NCBI GenBank assembly: GCA_019637295.1
Contig: JAHBVX010000001.1
Location: forward strand, 905,501-969,500
Direction: 5' to 3'
DNA: 64,000 bases
From: Polyangiaceae bacterium
GTDB lineage: Bacteria > Myxococcota_A > Polyangia > Polyangiales > Polyangiaceae
This document shows, in pieces, positions 18,669-27,692 of the stretch (position 1 is the stretch's first letter; every line of letters begins with the position of its first letter). The position numbers and the translations under genes were made by a program. The notes below the pieces were generated by a model that worked only from the letters and a program-made list of their open reading frames with translations, was not told the origin of the DNA and ran no database searches.

Positions 18669-19192
18669 GTGCGCTCTCCCAAGACGTCCGGGGGCCTCTC
18701 CGGGACCATCGGTTCAAAGGCAGGTTTGTGGGGGTCGTGACAGAACGTGCACGACTGCCGCAGCTTGGGTCCGTTCCATGAGCCACGATTCAGTCCATGC
18801 AGGCCCGCCTTCCAGTCGATCAGCTTGTCGCCGTGACAAGAGCCACACAGGTCCTGCGGGTCCGAGAACGCCACCGGCGTTCCGAGCGTCGTGCGCAGCC
18901 TGTCGATGTTCTCCAGCGAGTGGCAGCGATAGCACCAGCCGTCCTTGGTGCCGTGATCGAAGCCGTTCTTGGGAGTGTGATACTCCACCAGCTTGCGCGG
19001 GCGCGGATCAGGCTCGCGGTCGGCGTGACAACTCGAGCACGGGAACGTAGGGATCAGCGCCGGGTGGTCCTCGACCATCACGACGGAGGACGCGGGTGGG
19101 GGATCGGCGAAGTCGCGCTTCATCGGCTCGATCCCTTGGTTGCACCCACTCGCGCAGAGCAGCGCCAGCAAGCACGACGAGCGCGTCATCAC
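18665..19192 (-). CDS. tetrahaem cytochrome c lipoprotein (module A)
   Basis: The product (175 aa from GTG 19192, or one codon shorter from ATG 19189) has a lipobox (LLCASGC) and four haem sites: CSSCHA, CYRCHS, CGSCHG and CTFCHD. Spacing and flanks (SLENIDRLR, WNGPKLRQSCTFCHDPHKP) match the module B copy (ALEDIDKLR, WNGKKHRRSCTGCHDPHNP), showing a tandem duplication. It overlaps both its neighbours, so translation is coupled. Confidence 0.9.
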   Translation of the reverse strand: MMTRSSCLLALLCASGCNQGIEPMKRDFADPPPASSVVMVEDHPALIPTFPCSSCHADREPDPRPRKLVEYHTPKNGFDHGTKDGWCYRCHSLENIDRLRTTLGTPVAFSDPQDLCGSCHGDKLIDWKAGLHGLNRGSWNGPKLRQSCTFCHDPHKPAFEPMVPERPPDVLGERT

Positions 19193-19869
19193 GGCTGCCT
19201 CGCTGCATCCACCCCCGCATCGAGACCCACGCCGGCGTCCCGCCGCTTGGCGATGCCGCCGTCCGCAGGGGGCGGGCGCTCCATCGCGGCGGTGCCGCGC
19301 ACGTGCTGATCGATACGAATCGGACAGTAGTCCGCCGCGAAGCGACCGGACACGCAGCTACCCGGAGCATCGGCGAAGCAGGCCCACAGCTCGCCCGAGA
19401 GCTTCAAGTCCGGCCCAACACCGTGGATGACGACCAGCGCAGACGCGGTCCCGTTGCCGAACCAGCGCCGACCGTCGTGCGCTTGATAGTGCACTGCCCA
19501 GGGCTCGTCTTCGCCCGGAGCCAGGCGCACCTCCTCGGCTTTGAGCGGCTCGGAGCCCTTGCGACGCAGCCAAACGCTCGGCGCGTCTTTCGGTTTTCGC
19601 TCGGCACACGGACTGTCCGCGCTCGCCGCGGAGAGGCTGACCTCCACCTTCTCGTAGCCCGGGCGGCGGTCCACGATGTAGCGCGCGTTGGCGAGGAGGA
19701 AGGGACCTCCCGCGATCTCTCCCCCGAGCGTGGCGGCGGAGATCCCTGCGGCAGAAGTTGGGGCCGGCTTGGGCTCGACCGGGTCAGGTTCCGGCTTCTG
19801 GCAGCCCACCAGCGTGATGCATGTCGCGGACAACAACCACCGCAGAGATCGCGCTCGTACGTACGGCAT
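19189..19869 (-). CDS. lipoprotein, first gene of the duplicated-module unit
   Basis: A 226-residue protein from ATG 19869 with a lipobox (TLVGC), a proline-rich linker, and a domain rich in beta strands with four cysteines (DSPCAERK, LWACFADAPGSCVSGRF). It contains no haem motif and no recognised domain. Because it leads the unit, overlaps the first tetrahaem gene, and follows a sigma-54-like promoter, it probably serves the same pathway, perhaps as an assembly or structural protein; this is inference. Confidence 0.7.
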   Translation of the reverse strand: MPYVRARSLRWLLSATCITLVGCQKPEPDPVEPKPAPTSAAGISAATLGGEIAGGPFLLANARYIVDRRPGYEKVEVSLSAASADSPCAERKPKDAPSVWLRRKGSEPLKAEEVRLAPGEDEPWAVHYQAHDGRRWFGNGTASALVVIHGVGPDLKLSGELWACFADAPGSCVSGRFAADYCPIRIDQHVRGTAAMERPPPADGGIAKRRDAGVGLDAGVDAARQP

Positions 19870-19889
19870 GGGCTCGCCGCCTCGACGAG

Positions 19890-19905
19890 TGCAACCCACA
19901 TGCCA
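19890..19905 (-). promoter_or_regulatory. sigma-54 (-24/-12) promoter, strong match
   Basis: On the minus strand TGGCATGTGGGTTGCA fits the sigma-54 consensus (TGGCAYR-N4-TTGCW) at every defined base. It lies in the 148-bp gap between the 15-haem gene and the lipoprotein gene, pointing toward the latter; transcription would start near 19880, about 11 nt before the ATG. It is the best promoter match in the cluster. Confidence 0.65.
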
Positions 19906-20017
19906 GTGCGCCGCACCGCCCTGCCCGAGCGCGCGCGCAGGATGTGCGAAGCGTGAGTCTCCGAATGCAGCGGGTGCGCCACTCGGCGGTGTTGGCTCTA
20001 GCAGGCGTGGATGCACT

Positions 20018-21685
20018 TCAGTCCACCTTTCCATTCATGTGAAGCGCGGGGTTCACGAAGTCCCAGCCGGTGGTGCCTCCCATCCACGCGTGGCACGTGC
20101 CGCAGGGCTCGTTCGGGAAGAGGAGGTGGGCACCCGAATCGGGCGGCAAGCCGTGGCAGCTGCCGCAGTTCAGCGAGGGCTTTCCCACCCAGGGCGGGAG
20201 GGGAAGCGAGCCTCCGAACGCGTTGCCCTCGTACGTTCGTCCTCCGTGACACCAAGTGTTGTCACAGGTCACGCCGTTGAAATTCGGAGGCCCACCTCCG
20301 CCCGTCGAGACCAGCGCCGAGAACGCCACCTCGGCTGGCAGCGCGGTGTCCAGATGGCCGGTGTCGAGCACGTTCACCGGTACGACGTGGCAGTCACCGC
20401 ACTCGATCGTCCTCCGCCAGGAGGCGACGGAGAGGTGCGCCTGGTGTGCTCCTACTCCGCGTTCGGTGAAGGAGGTGTTGCCCGCGAGGTCCTTGGGCGG
20501 CGCGGGGGAACCCGAGCTGCCGTGGCACGCATTGCATGCGGTCGGCATCTGCACGTCCACCTGACCGTTCACGTGGAGAGCGCGGTTCTTGATGGTCGCG
20601 TTGTCCGCCGCGACCACCGCGCCGTGACAGAAGGCGCAGTCGCTCATCTGCGGGTGCGGGGGAGCAGGAGGGTTGCCGTGACAGCTGGTGCATCCGAGCG
20701 GTCCGTTCTCGTACGTCCACTTCGGCGACGCCGTCGATGCAGGCTGCCGCGGTCCGTGGCACCAGGCAGACGCGCAGGTCGACGAGCTGCGATCCCACAC
20801 GGCCAGGCTGCCCTCGGCCAGCGCGACGCCGGAGAAGATCACCTCGGCGCCGGGTGTGTCGTCGAGGTGTCCCGGATCGCTGACGTTGGCGGGCACCTGA
20901 TGACACTCCCCACACTCGAGCGCGCGGCTGAAGGCGCCCCCGCCGAGGTGCGCCTGATGAGCGCCGACCCCGACGCTGGAGCGCTCGTTGTTTCCGGCCA
21001 GGTCCACCGGCGGCGCGTTGGAGCCAGCGCTGCCGTGACAGCTGTTGCAGCTCATCTTGAGCTCCAGCTTGCCGTTCACGTGCAGGTCCGGCCGCAGGAA
21101 GCTGCGGTCCTTGGCGATCACCTCGCCGTGACATTGCTCGCAGTTCTGAGCCTGGGGGTGGGGCGGCGCGGGAGGTAGCCCGTGACAACTCCCGCACGCC
21201 GCGCTCGAGCTGCGCGGCTCGTTCCAGACCGGAACGGCACCGCCGTGGCAATACGATCCCGCGCAGGTGAGACTGGTCGTGTCGTACGTCGGGGAACTAC
21301 CTCCGGTGCGCGCCAACTCGCCGAACACGACGGAGGCAGGATGGACGCCGTCGGCGTGCCCGGGGCTGTCCACTCGGGTGGGTACGACGTGACACTCCCC
21401 GCACGCGACCTTGCCGTGCGTTGCTCCCCCCGCGAGATGGAGCTGGTGCGCGCCGACCCCCCGGAAGCGCGTCTCCGTCCGTCCAAGCAGGTCCACCGGA
21501 GGCGCGGCCTGTTCGAGCATGGAGCCCTCGCGCGCCGAGGATCCATGGCACGCGGTGCACGGATTGCTGGCGGGCGTGCTGTCGCCGTCTCTGCGCTTCT
21601 GACAGCCGACGACCAGCAGCAGCAGCAAGCTCGCGAACAGGAGCGCGCCGCCCACTGGAGAAGCTCCGTGTCGCTCAGGGTTCAT
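20018..21685 (-). CDS. 15-haem cytochrome c lipoprotein with CX4CH sites
   Basis: A 555-residue lipoprotein (lipobox LLVVGC) with twelve CXXCH motifs and three CX4CH motifs (CAGSYCH, CASAWCH, CDNTWCH), fifteen possible haems. The sequence is made of three repeats, each with GVGAHQxHL, a CGECH/CGDCH site, the CX4CH site and a CGSCHG or CTSCHG site. This is the CxxxxCH...CxxCH type known from Geobacter outer-membrane multihaem proteins. It starts at ATG 21685, overlapping the 12-haem gene by 11 bp. Together with that gene and the barrel it resembles an outer-membrane porin-cytochrome complex. Confidence 0.88.
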   Translation of the reverse strand: MNPERHGASPVGGALLFASLLLLLVVGCQKRRDGDSTPASNPCTACHGSSAREGSMLEQAAPPVDLLGRTETRFRGVGAHQLHLAGGATHGKVACGECHVVPTRVDSPGHADGVHPASVVFGELARTGGSSPTYDTTSLTCAGSYCHGGAVPVWNEPRSSSAACGSCHGLPPAPPHPQAQNCEQCHGEVIAKDRSFLRPDLHVNGKLELKMSCNSCHGSAGSNAPPVDLAGNNERSSVGVGAHQAHLGGGAFSRALECGECHQVPANVSDPGHLDDTPGAEVIFSGVALAEGSLAVWDRSSSTCASAWCHGPRQPASTASPKWTYENGPLGCTSCHGNPPAPPHPQMSDCAFCHGAVVAADNATIKNRALHVNGQVDVQMPTACNACHGSSGSPAPPKDLAGNTSFTERGVGAHQAHLSVASWRRTIECGDCHVVPVNVLDTGHLDTALPAEVAFSALVSTGGGGPPNFNGVTCDNTWCHGGRTYEGNAFGGSLPLPPWVGKPSLNCGSCHGLPPDSGAHLLFPNEPCGTCHAWMGGTTGWDFVNPALHMNGKVD

Positions 21686-22718
21686 GACAATACCTGCACA
21701 TCGCCGCGCCCTTCGAGCGCGAACTGGACCATCCCGCGGGGTGAGGATTCCCTCCGCCGCCGCCTGCCTTGTGACACCGAATGCAGTTGGTCGCCGGGCC
21801 ACGGTCGTGGCAGGACGCGCAGCTGACGATGTTGTGCCGCGCCGCGCGGCCGTGGAAGTTGCTGGAGGTCGGATCGGGTCCCACCCAGCCGATGGGATGA
21901 GGATTGACGCTCCCCACCGCGTTCCCGCTCACGCCGCGCTTGGTGTGACACGCGTCACACGAAGAGGCAGTGTGACAGGTCGCGCAGGTCGCGGGCTGCG
22001 AGCGGGCCTCGATGGGGTGGCGCGTGATGAAGTCGCCACGATGGACGAAACCCGCGCCGACCTTCTCGGGATGGCGCACCTCGACGGGCAGCGTCTGGCG
22101 CTGGTCGTGACAGTCGGCGCACTGGGTCTGGGTGTGGCACTGGTTACACTGCGGTTCGGTGCGCTTGGCATGGGCGCCGTGGCGTTGCACCCAGCCCGTG
22201 TCGTGCCGCGAGAAGGACTGGGGCACCAAGCGCCGTAGATGCTTGGCCTCGTGACAAGGCGTGCAGCGCCCTTGGTCGAACTCGGGTTGATGACAATCGA
22301 GGCACAGCGACATCGGTGGGTACGCCGTGGCCTCCGACTTCTCGGAGACCACGCCGGCGTGACACTTCACGCATTGCCCCGCAATTTGGGGAAGATCCAG
22401 GTGCTTGACGTGCTCGAAGCGGATCGCGCGCCCGAGGGGATAGTCCGGGTCCAGCGTCGTCGCGGCTTGGCGAGCGACCTTCTCGGCGTTGTCGTGACAG
22501 CCTGCACACTGCCGCGTCTCCGGCAGGATGGGCCGCGCCGAGTCTCGCGCTCCAGCGTGGCAGCTCGCGCAGGTCAGACATGAGGGCTGTCCGCTCCCGC
22601 CGCACTCGATTCCGGTCAAGTGCACGACGTGCGGGAAGCCAACCGCCGCCTGCCGCGTCGACTCGCACGCCGAGACGACCAAGCCGGCGGCCAGCAGCGC
22701 GAAGGCTAAGCGCTTCAC
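21675..22718 (-). CDS. 12-haem cytochrome c lipoprotein
   Basis: A 347-residue protein with a lipobox (LVVSAC) and twelve CXXCH motifs spread over the whole chain (CASCHA, CAGCHD, CVKCHA, CLDCHQ, CTPCHE, CNQCHT, CADCHD, CATCHT, CDACHT, CASCHD, CIRCHK, CRYCHE). Extra His residues between them are likely distal ligands. It starts at ATG 22718, overlapping the barrel gene by 4 bp. It is probably one side of the porin conduit. Confidence 0.9.
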   Translation of the reverse strand: MKRLAFALLAAGLVVSACESTRQAAVGFPHVVHLTGIECGGSGQPSCLTCASCHAGARDSARPILPETRQCAGCHDNAEKVARQAATTLDPDYPLGRAIRFEHVKHLDLPQIAGQCVKCHAGVVSEKSEATAYPPMSLCLDCHQPEFDQGRCTPCHEAKHLRRLVPQSFSRHDTGWVQRHGAHAKRTEPQCNQCHTQTQCADCHDQRQTLPVEVRHPEKVGAGFVHRGDFITRHPIEARSQPATCATCHTASSCDACHTKRGVSGNAVGSVNPHPIGWVGPDPTSSNFHGRAARHNIVSCASCHDRGPATNCIRCHKAGGGGGNPHPAGWSSSRSKGAAMCRYCHEP

Positions 22719-24148
22719 GAGCCACCTCCACCGGGCAACCCGTCGAACACGTAGCTCGCCCGCACCACGGTCTGGGCATCCCAGGCCGCATACGGGGAGC
22801 GCGTCAGAGACGTGCCGAGCAAGAGCTTCAGCGCCGGTGTCACGGCGTAGTCGGCGCTGAGCGCTTCGACGGTCGACGTCCCGATCCCTCGGATCGCCGC
22901 GTCGTAGACGTAGGTGTACTGTTCGGCCGTCACCGCGGCGGGCTCGAGCAGTTGAAAGCGGAGCGAGGCGCGCCCTGACCAGTAGCCGTTCTCCCGTTCC
23001 GCGACTCGCCCGAGGGCGAACTGCAGCGCGACCCGCTTCGCGTCGTCCGGAACGATGCGAGTCGACAGCGACAAGCGCGTCCCCAAGTCCTCTCCGCCGA
23101 ACACTTGCACGAAGCCGCCGCCGCCCATCCTCCAGCGGGATGTCGCGCGAAAACCCAGCTCTCCCCCGACCTCGTCGAAACGGTCGGTGGAGAACACGCT
23201 CAGCACCGACTGCCGGGACAACAAGAGCGCCGGCTCGGCTCGGCGGTAGCCGAAGTTCAAGTCGACGCGCTCCACGGGTCGGGTGTCGAGCAACGCTCGG
23301 GCCTCCACCAGGCCCCCGCTATCGGTATCGAGAAACCCGTCGACCAGTAGGCTGACGTCGTCGATGGCCGACAGCGCAGCGTCCAGGCCGACGTCGCGGC
23401 GTCCGAGCTCCCCGCCCTCGGACTGATGGTGCACCGAGGCTCCAAGTCCACCGTACCGAGGGTGCTCGTAGAACAGTCGCGAGCCAAACATCAGGTTCTG
23501 CGTGCGACTCGGCTCGGGCAGCGCATCGGGGCGGCGCAAGAGGGAGTCCGCCGCCGAGCCCAGGTGGTAGTAGCCGGGCTGCTCCGCCCAGCGCGGCAAC
23601 ACCGTCATGCCACCGTAGCCGTCGATGCCGAGACCGAAGTCCGTCCGCGCCCCGGCGGAGATGCCATCGAGCTGGCTGAAGCGCGAAACACCTGCGACCA
23701 CGATCTGTCGCCCGATGCGGACGTGTGCGGGCCCCACCCGGTGTCGGACGTTCGCGATCGTGACGTCGCCGTCGAGCAACCGCTCCGCGTCGGCGTCCGG
23801 GCGCCGATCGACGAACAGGACGGCGGCGCTGCCCCAAGCGGACAACTCGACGTCGACGCTGTCCCGGCTCCACGCCGTATCCAGGTCGAGCGCGCGGACC
23901 GTCACATACTGGTGCAGCGGCACCCAGGTCTGGGTGCTCACGCGAGCCCCCCCCGCTCCCGGCAGCAGGCTCCGCTGAAACAGTCGGAGGTAGCTGTGCG
24001 CCTCGGCGTGCAGCGAGTACCGGTCCGAGTCGTCGGGCTCGGCGGCGACGGCCCGCGTCGGAAGGCAGACCGCCACCGCCGCCAGCAAGCTGACGGCACC
24101 CCACCCGAGGGCAGAAGTGCGGCGGAGGGCGGCAACGGAGCGGGTCAT
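22715..24148 (-). CDS. outer-membrane beta-barrel, likely porin of a porin-cytochrome conduit
   Basis: The 477-residue protein starts at ATG 24148, overlapping the 34-haem gene (ATGA), and has a signal peptide ending near VAVCLPTRAVAA. The rest is a train of amphipathic strands (VDVELSAWGSAAVLFVDRR, VERVDLNFGYRR, KRVALQFALG) ending TVVRASYVFDGLPGGG. It lacks the CXXC of MtrB and is not clearly in that family. Position between 34-, 12- and 15-haem cytochrome genes strongly suggests the barrel that holds cytochromes across the outer membrane. Confidence 0.75.
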   Translation of the reverse strand: MTRSVAALRRTSALGWGAVSLLAAVAVCLPTRAVAAEPDDSDRYSLHAEAHSYLRLFQRSLLPGAGGARVSTQTWVPLHQYVTVRALDLDTAWSRDSVDVELSAWGSAAVLFVDRRPDADAERLLDGDVTIANVRHRVGPAHVRIGRQIVVAGVSRFSQLDGISAGARTDFGLGIDGYGGMTVLPRWAEQPGYYHLGSAADSLLRRPDALPEPSRTQNLMFGSRLFYEHPRYGGLGASVHHQSEGGELGRRDVGLDAALSAIDDVSLLVDGFLDTDSGGLVEARALLDTRPVERVDLNFGYRRAEPALLLSRQSVLSVFSTDRFDEVGGELGFRATSRWRMGGGGFVQVFGGEDLGTRLSLSTRIVPDDAKRVALQFALGRVAERENGYWSGRASLRFQLLEPAAVTAEQYTYVYDAAIRGIGTSTVEALSADYAVTPALKLLLGTSLTRSPYAAWDAQTVVRASYVFDGLPGGGGS

Positions 24149-26391
24149 TTGAAGGGGTGGCAGGCCTGGCAGCTCTTGGCTGCGGGTTGGTGTGGGGTCA
24201 TGTCGGTGTGACAGCGCATGCATTGCGCGCGCGAGGGCAGACTCGCCGAGTGAGTCGAGTGACAGTCGCGACACGTCTCGTGGCCCTTGACTCGATGGCC
24301 TGCCTTGCCCGTCGCAGTTTTGTGACAGCTGTTGCAGCTCGGCGCCGTGAATCCGTGGGGCTTGTGACACTGGTTGCAATCCGCATGCACTTTCCCGGCC
24401 TTCGCGTCGCGGCTCTGCGACGCATGGCAACTCGAGCAGCGCTGCCACCAGGCCTTGCCCGCTCCCGGCGGCTGCTGATGCGGAGCGTGGCACTGCCTGC
24501 ACTCGTGCCGCCCTCCCTTGGCGGAGGCGGCTTGCTGGCTGTGGCAGCTCGCACACGTCTTGGTCTCGCCCACCGCATGGGGCTGATGGCACTCGTTACA
24601 GGCTCCGGCGTGGGCGCTGCCCGCGGGCCACGTCTTGGCGACGGCGGCCTTGTCCTGATGGCAGCTCGAGCAGCGCGCGGGAGCTTGACTGGCAGGGCGA
24701 TGCGGTTCGTGACACGAGCCGCAGTTCGCGTGGGCGACGCCGCCCGCCGGCGGGCGCAGGCGGATCGACTCGTGACACCCCAGGCACGCTTGGCGGCCAA
24801 CCGCGGGCGAGCCGTGGGGAGCGTGGCACTTGTTGCAGGCTCCGTCATGCGCGCCGGGTGCGGCTGCGATCGACTGGTGGCAAGCGGCGCACGGCGCCGA
24901 GGCGTTCCTCACCTCGAAGCGATGAGGCTTGTGGCAGGACTCGCAGCGACGGTGTTCCGCGGGGCGCGCGCTGGTCACCAGCTTGCCCTGCGGCTTGTGA
25001 CAGCTGGCACACAGCCCGGCTCGGGGTCGCGGACTGCCGTGGGATTGGTGGCAGCCCCCGCAACCGAGCTTGCGATGCGCCTCGGGACCGTCGCTGACGA
25101 CCTGGCGCGTCTGTCCGGTGTGGCACCCCGCGCACGAAGCCGTGGGGCGGACGTTGGCCGCATGTGGGTCGTGGCAGCTCGCGCAGTTCTTGTGCTTGCT
25201 CGGCGCGGTGGCGAGGTGCCCGCGCCGCTCCTTGTGGCAGGAGGTGCACGCCTCCCCACCCGGAAGGGGCGCGTGGGGCGCGTGGCAACTGGTGCAGTCT
25301 TGGTGTGCGGCGGGTGACTTCTCCAGCAAGAGCGACGCTTTCTCGTCGTGACACTGCACGCAGCCGCTGCGCGCCGCCGTCCAGGTGTGCGGCACGTGGC
25401 AACTCGCGCAGCTCTCGTGGTGGAGCGCAGTGGACCGCGGCCCGCGTGCGCTCAAGCGCCCCTCCTCGTGGCAGTCCTTGCACGGCACGACGAACTGATC
25501 GATCGGCGCGTGCGCCCCATGGCACCCCACACAGTTGTCGTGCCCCTCCGGCACAGGCTTGCCGCGGGTGCCAATCTGCATCTGGTGACACTCTCGGCAC
25601 ACGCGCCCGCCGGCGATGCTGTCCGGGTCGGACACGTGAGCCGCCGTCACGTTCTCGGCGCCGGCCGCCGGCGCGACGCGGGGCTTGTCCCGCGGCATGG
25701 CCCGGTGGGGCTGGTGACACTGTTTGCAGTCGACCCCTCCGTGCAACATCTCGCGGGACACCAAGAGCCCCTCGCGTGGCAGGTCGGTCCCAGCGCTCTG
25801 GGCGAGCTCCTTGGGGTCGGCGTGACAGCGAATGCACTCCATCAACGTCAGCCGCCTCTCACCGGGTTTGGGCAAGGCGAAGTTGTGGCAGCCCGTGCAG
25901 CTGTCCGCGTCCTTCGCGGTCTTGTGTAGGCGATCGTCGTCGTGGCAGTCGGTGCAGGACCGCGCGGCGCTCTCGGGGCCGTGCGTGCTCTGCTTGTGGC
26001 ACGATAGGCAGTCGACCTTCTCGAGCCCCGCGTGCCCACGGTGTCCCGCCGTCTCGTGCACGAGGCGTCCCTGCTCGGACTTGGAGTCGTGACAACTCGA
26101 ACAGGTTCGCACGTCCACCGCGGCGTGGGGCGGAGCGGGGCCTCCGCGCAAACTCGACCAGGCGAGCTTCGCCGCGGCCCCAAAGCTCACCGCGTGACAC
26201 GCCTGACACGACACCGCGTCGTGTCCGCCGGCGGAGCGCCACGGTTGTGGATGGCGCTCGGCATCGTGGCACGACGTGCAGTACGTACTGTCGGTCCGGG
26301 CCCGTCGCGACGAGACCGTCGCGCCCGCCGCTGCGAGGGCCACGACTGCCAGGACGACCGTGATGGTCCACGCCCATGCGCGCCCGGTCAT
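24145..26391 (-). CDS. 34-haem cytochrome c
   Basis: I count 34 CXXCH motifs in 748 residues, one per about 22 residues, from CTSCHD near residue 37 to CQACHP at the C-terminus. Many come in pairs of the 'CxxCHxPH ... CxxCH' type (doubled CXXCH domain), with a His two or three residues after the motif. The N-terminus is a single hydrophobic helix (ITVVLAVVALAAAGATV), followed by a first pair that recalls NapC/NirT anchors, so the chain is either membrane-anchored or exported. It overlaps its neighbours on both sides by 4 bp. It could be a long periplasmic wire or a filament subunit. Confidence 0.9.
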   Translation of the reverse strand: MTGRAWAWTITVVLAVVALAAAGATVSSRRARTDSTYCTSCHDAERHPQPWRSAGGHDAVSCQACHAVSFGAAAKLAWSSLRGGPAPPHAAVDVRTCSSCHDSKSEQGRLVHETAGHRGHAGLEKVDCLSCHKQSTHGPESAARSCTDCHDDDRLHKTAKDADSCTGCHNFALPKPGERRLTLMECIRCHADPKELAQSAGTDLPREGLLVSREMLHGGVDCKQCHQPHRAMPRDKPRVAPAAGAENVTAAHVSDPDSIAGGRVCRECHQMQIGTRGKPVPEGHDNCVGCHGAHAPIDQFVVPCKDCHEEGRLSARGPRSTALHHESCASCHVPHTWTAARSGCVQCHDEKASLLLEKSPAAHQDCTSCHAPHAPLPGGEACTSCHKERRGHLATAPSKHKNCASCHDPHAANVRPTASCAGCHTGQTRQVVSDGPEAHRKLGCGGCHQSHGSPRPRAGLCASCHKPQGKLVTSARPAEHRRCESCHKPHRFEVRNASAPCAACHQSIAAAPGAHDGACNKCHAPHGSPAVGRQACLGCHESIRLRPPAGGVAHANCGSCHEPHRPASQAPARCSSCHQDKAAVAKTWPAGSAHAGACNECHQPHAVGETKTCASCHSQQAASAKGGRHECRQCHAPHQQPPGAGKAWWQRCSSCHASQSRDAKAGKVHADCNQCHKPHGFTAPSCNSCHKTATGKAGHRVKGHETCRDCHSTHSASLPSRAQCMRCHTDMTPHQPAAKSCQACHPFK

Positions 26392-27692
26392 GCCTCACGC
26401 CGCCTCCGGCGCTCGAGCTGAACCGCCTTGGCCGCCAACAGCAGCAACAAGAGCAAGGAGAGCCCGAGCGCGAAGTAGTAACCCCGCCGCTCCACTCGGC
26501 GGTCCGTTCGGGCCTGATCCGCGAGCCGCATGGCCTGAAGCGAAGCCTCGTCTGCGGCCCTGGCCACCACGCGGATCTGGTTCTTGTCCACGGTGTGCAC
26601 GACGGTACGGAGCTTGAGCTCCTGAGTTCGAAGCTCGTCCAAGATCGGACCCGCCCCGCGGATCAACAGCCCCGCTCGGCGCGCGTCCTGAAGCGACTCC
26701 CGAGCCGCTTCGGAGCGCTCCCGCACACCCGACAGCAGCGTGGCGATCTCGTCCGCAGCGGTGTGTACCTTTTCGTCCAGGCTATGGCACTTGCCGCACG
26801 CCGAGTCCGCTGCCATTCCGACCAGCCAGCGGGTAGCCAACGCTTCGTGCTTGTCGTGACACGGCGTGCACTCGGACAAGCCCAGCTGCTCGAAGGGCTT
26901 GGCGTGAGGGCTCTGTCGCACGTACTTGAGCTGTTCCTCGTGGCACGCCCCGCACACGTGAGTCGTGGAGCCCGCTGCTGCGGCTCCGGCGTGAGCGCCG
27001 TGGCATCCGGTACAGGTTGGCGCCGCTGCTTGGTCAGTGGCGAACACCTCGGCGTGCAGGCTGCGCTGCCAGCGCAGCACCTGGTCGGTCGTGGTCTCGT
27101 AGGGCTTCATGCGCTCCCGGTCGGAGTGGCACTTGCCGCACAACTCGACCACGTTCTTCGGATGCACGGGCGCGGTCAGCGCGTCGACTCGCGACACGTC
27201 GTGAGCCCCATGGCAGTCGGCACAGTTCGGAGCGTTGCGGTCACCCGCAGCCGACAGCTTGGAGTGCAAGCTCAGGTGGTACAGCGTCGCCTGGTCGACC
27301 TGCAGGCGCGGATTGAACTCGCGAATGAAGCGCGCGTCGCTGTGGCAACCGCCGCAGATGGCGCTGACCGCGTCGTGCGGCGGGCGCGGAATGAATCCTT
27401 CGGCGGCGTGGGCGCGAACGGTAGGGTCCTCCGGATCTCCCTTGTGACAGCCCACGCACCCAATGCGCGGATCCTTGTGTACGCTCTTCTCGTACTGGAC
27501 CGCTGGCAACCGGAGCTTCGCTTCGGGCAGCGATGCATGGCACGTCGCACAGGTGTTGGGGTGTGCTTCGGGCCGCGCAGCTCGTCGTTCGCGCAGTTCG
27601 TCCTTGGCGCTTCGCTTCGGTTCCGCCCACGCCGAACTCGACGCGACAGCGAGCGCCAACCAGAGTCCGAGCAAGTGTCTAAAGCACGGCAT
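26388..27692 (-). CDS. 9-haem cytochrome c with C-terminal membrane anchor
   Basis: A 434-residue protein with a signal peptide (LALAVASSSAWA) and nine CXXCH sites in the first 300 residues (CATCHA, CVGCHK, CGGCHS, CADCHG, CGKCHS, CTGCHG, CGACHE, CTPCHD, CGKCHS). A coiled-coil-like helical stretch follows, then a transmembrane helix (YYFALGLSLLLLLLLAAKAV) and a basic tail. It overlaps the cytochrome b gene by 14 bp and is probably the electron acceptor of the Rieske/cytochrome b pair. Confidence 0.88.
   Translation of the reverse strand: MPCFRHLLGLWLALAVASSSAWAEPKRSAKDELRERRAARPEAHPNTCATCHASLPEAKLRLPAVQYEKSVHKDPRIGCVGCHKGDPEDPTVRAHAAEGFIPRPPHDAVSAICGGCHSDARFIREFNPRLQVDQATLYHLSLHSKLSAAGDRNAPNCADCHGAHDVSRVDALTAPVHPKNVVELCGKCHSDRERMKPYETTTDQVLRWQRSLHAEVFATDQAAAPTCTGCHGAHAGAAAAGSTTHVCGACHEEQLKYVRQSPHAKPFEQLGLSECTPCHDKHEALATRWLVGMAADSACGKCHSLDEKVHTAADEIATLLSGVRERSEAARESLQDARRAGLLIRGAGPILDELRTQELKLRTVVHTVDKNQIRVVARAADEASLQAMRLADQARTDRRVERRGYYFALGLSLLLLLLLAAKAVQLERRRRREA

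Noticed and set aside
19688-21178. Plus-strand open frame of 496 codons opposite the 15-haem gene
   Set aside because: The minus frame has fifteen haem sites; the opposite frame has no recognisable domain.
24157-25317. Plus-strand open frame opposite the 34-haem gene
   Set aside because: It merely reflects the repeated CXXCH codons read backward.
24145-26391. Regular short DNA repeats that could suggest a CRISPR array
   Set aside because: The repeats are haem-motif codons with variable flanks inside an intact reading frame.
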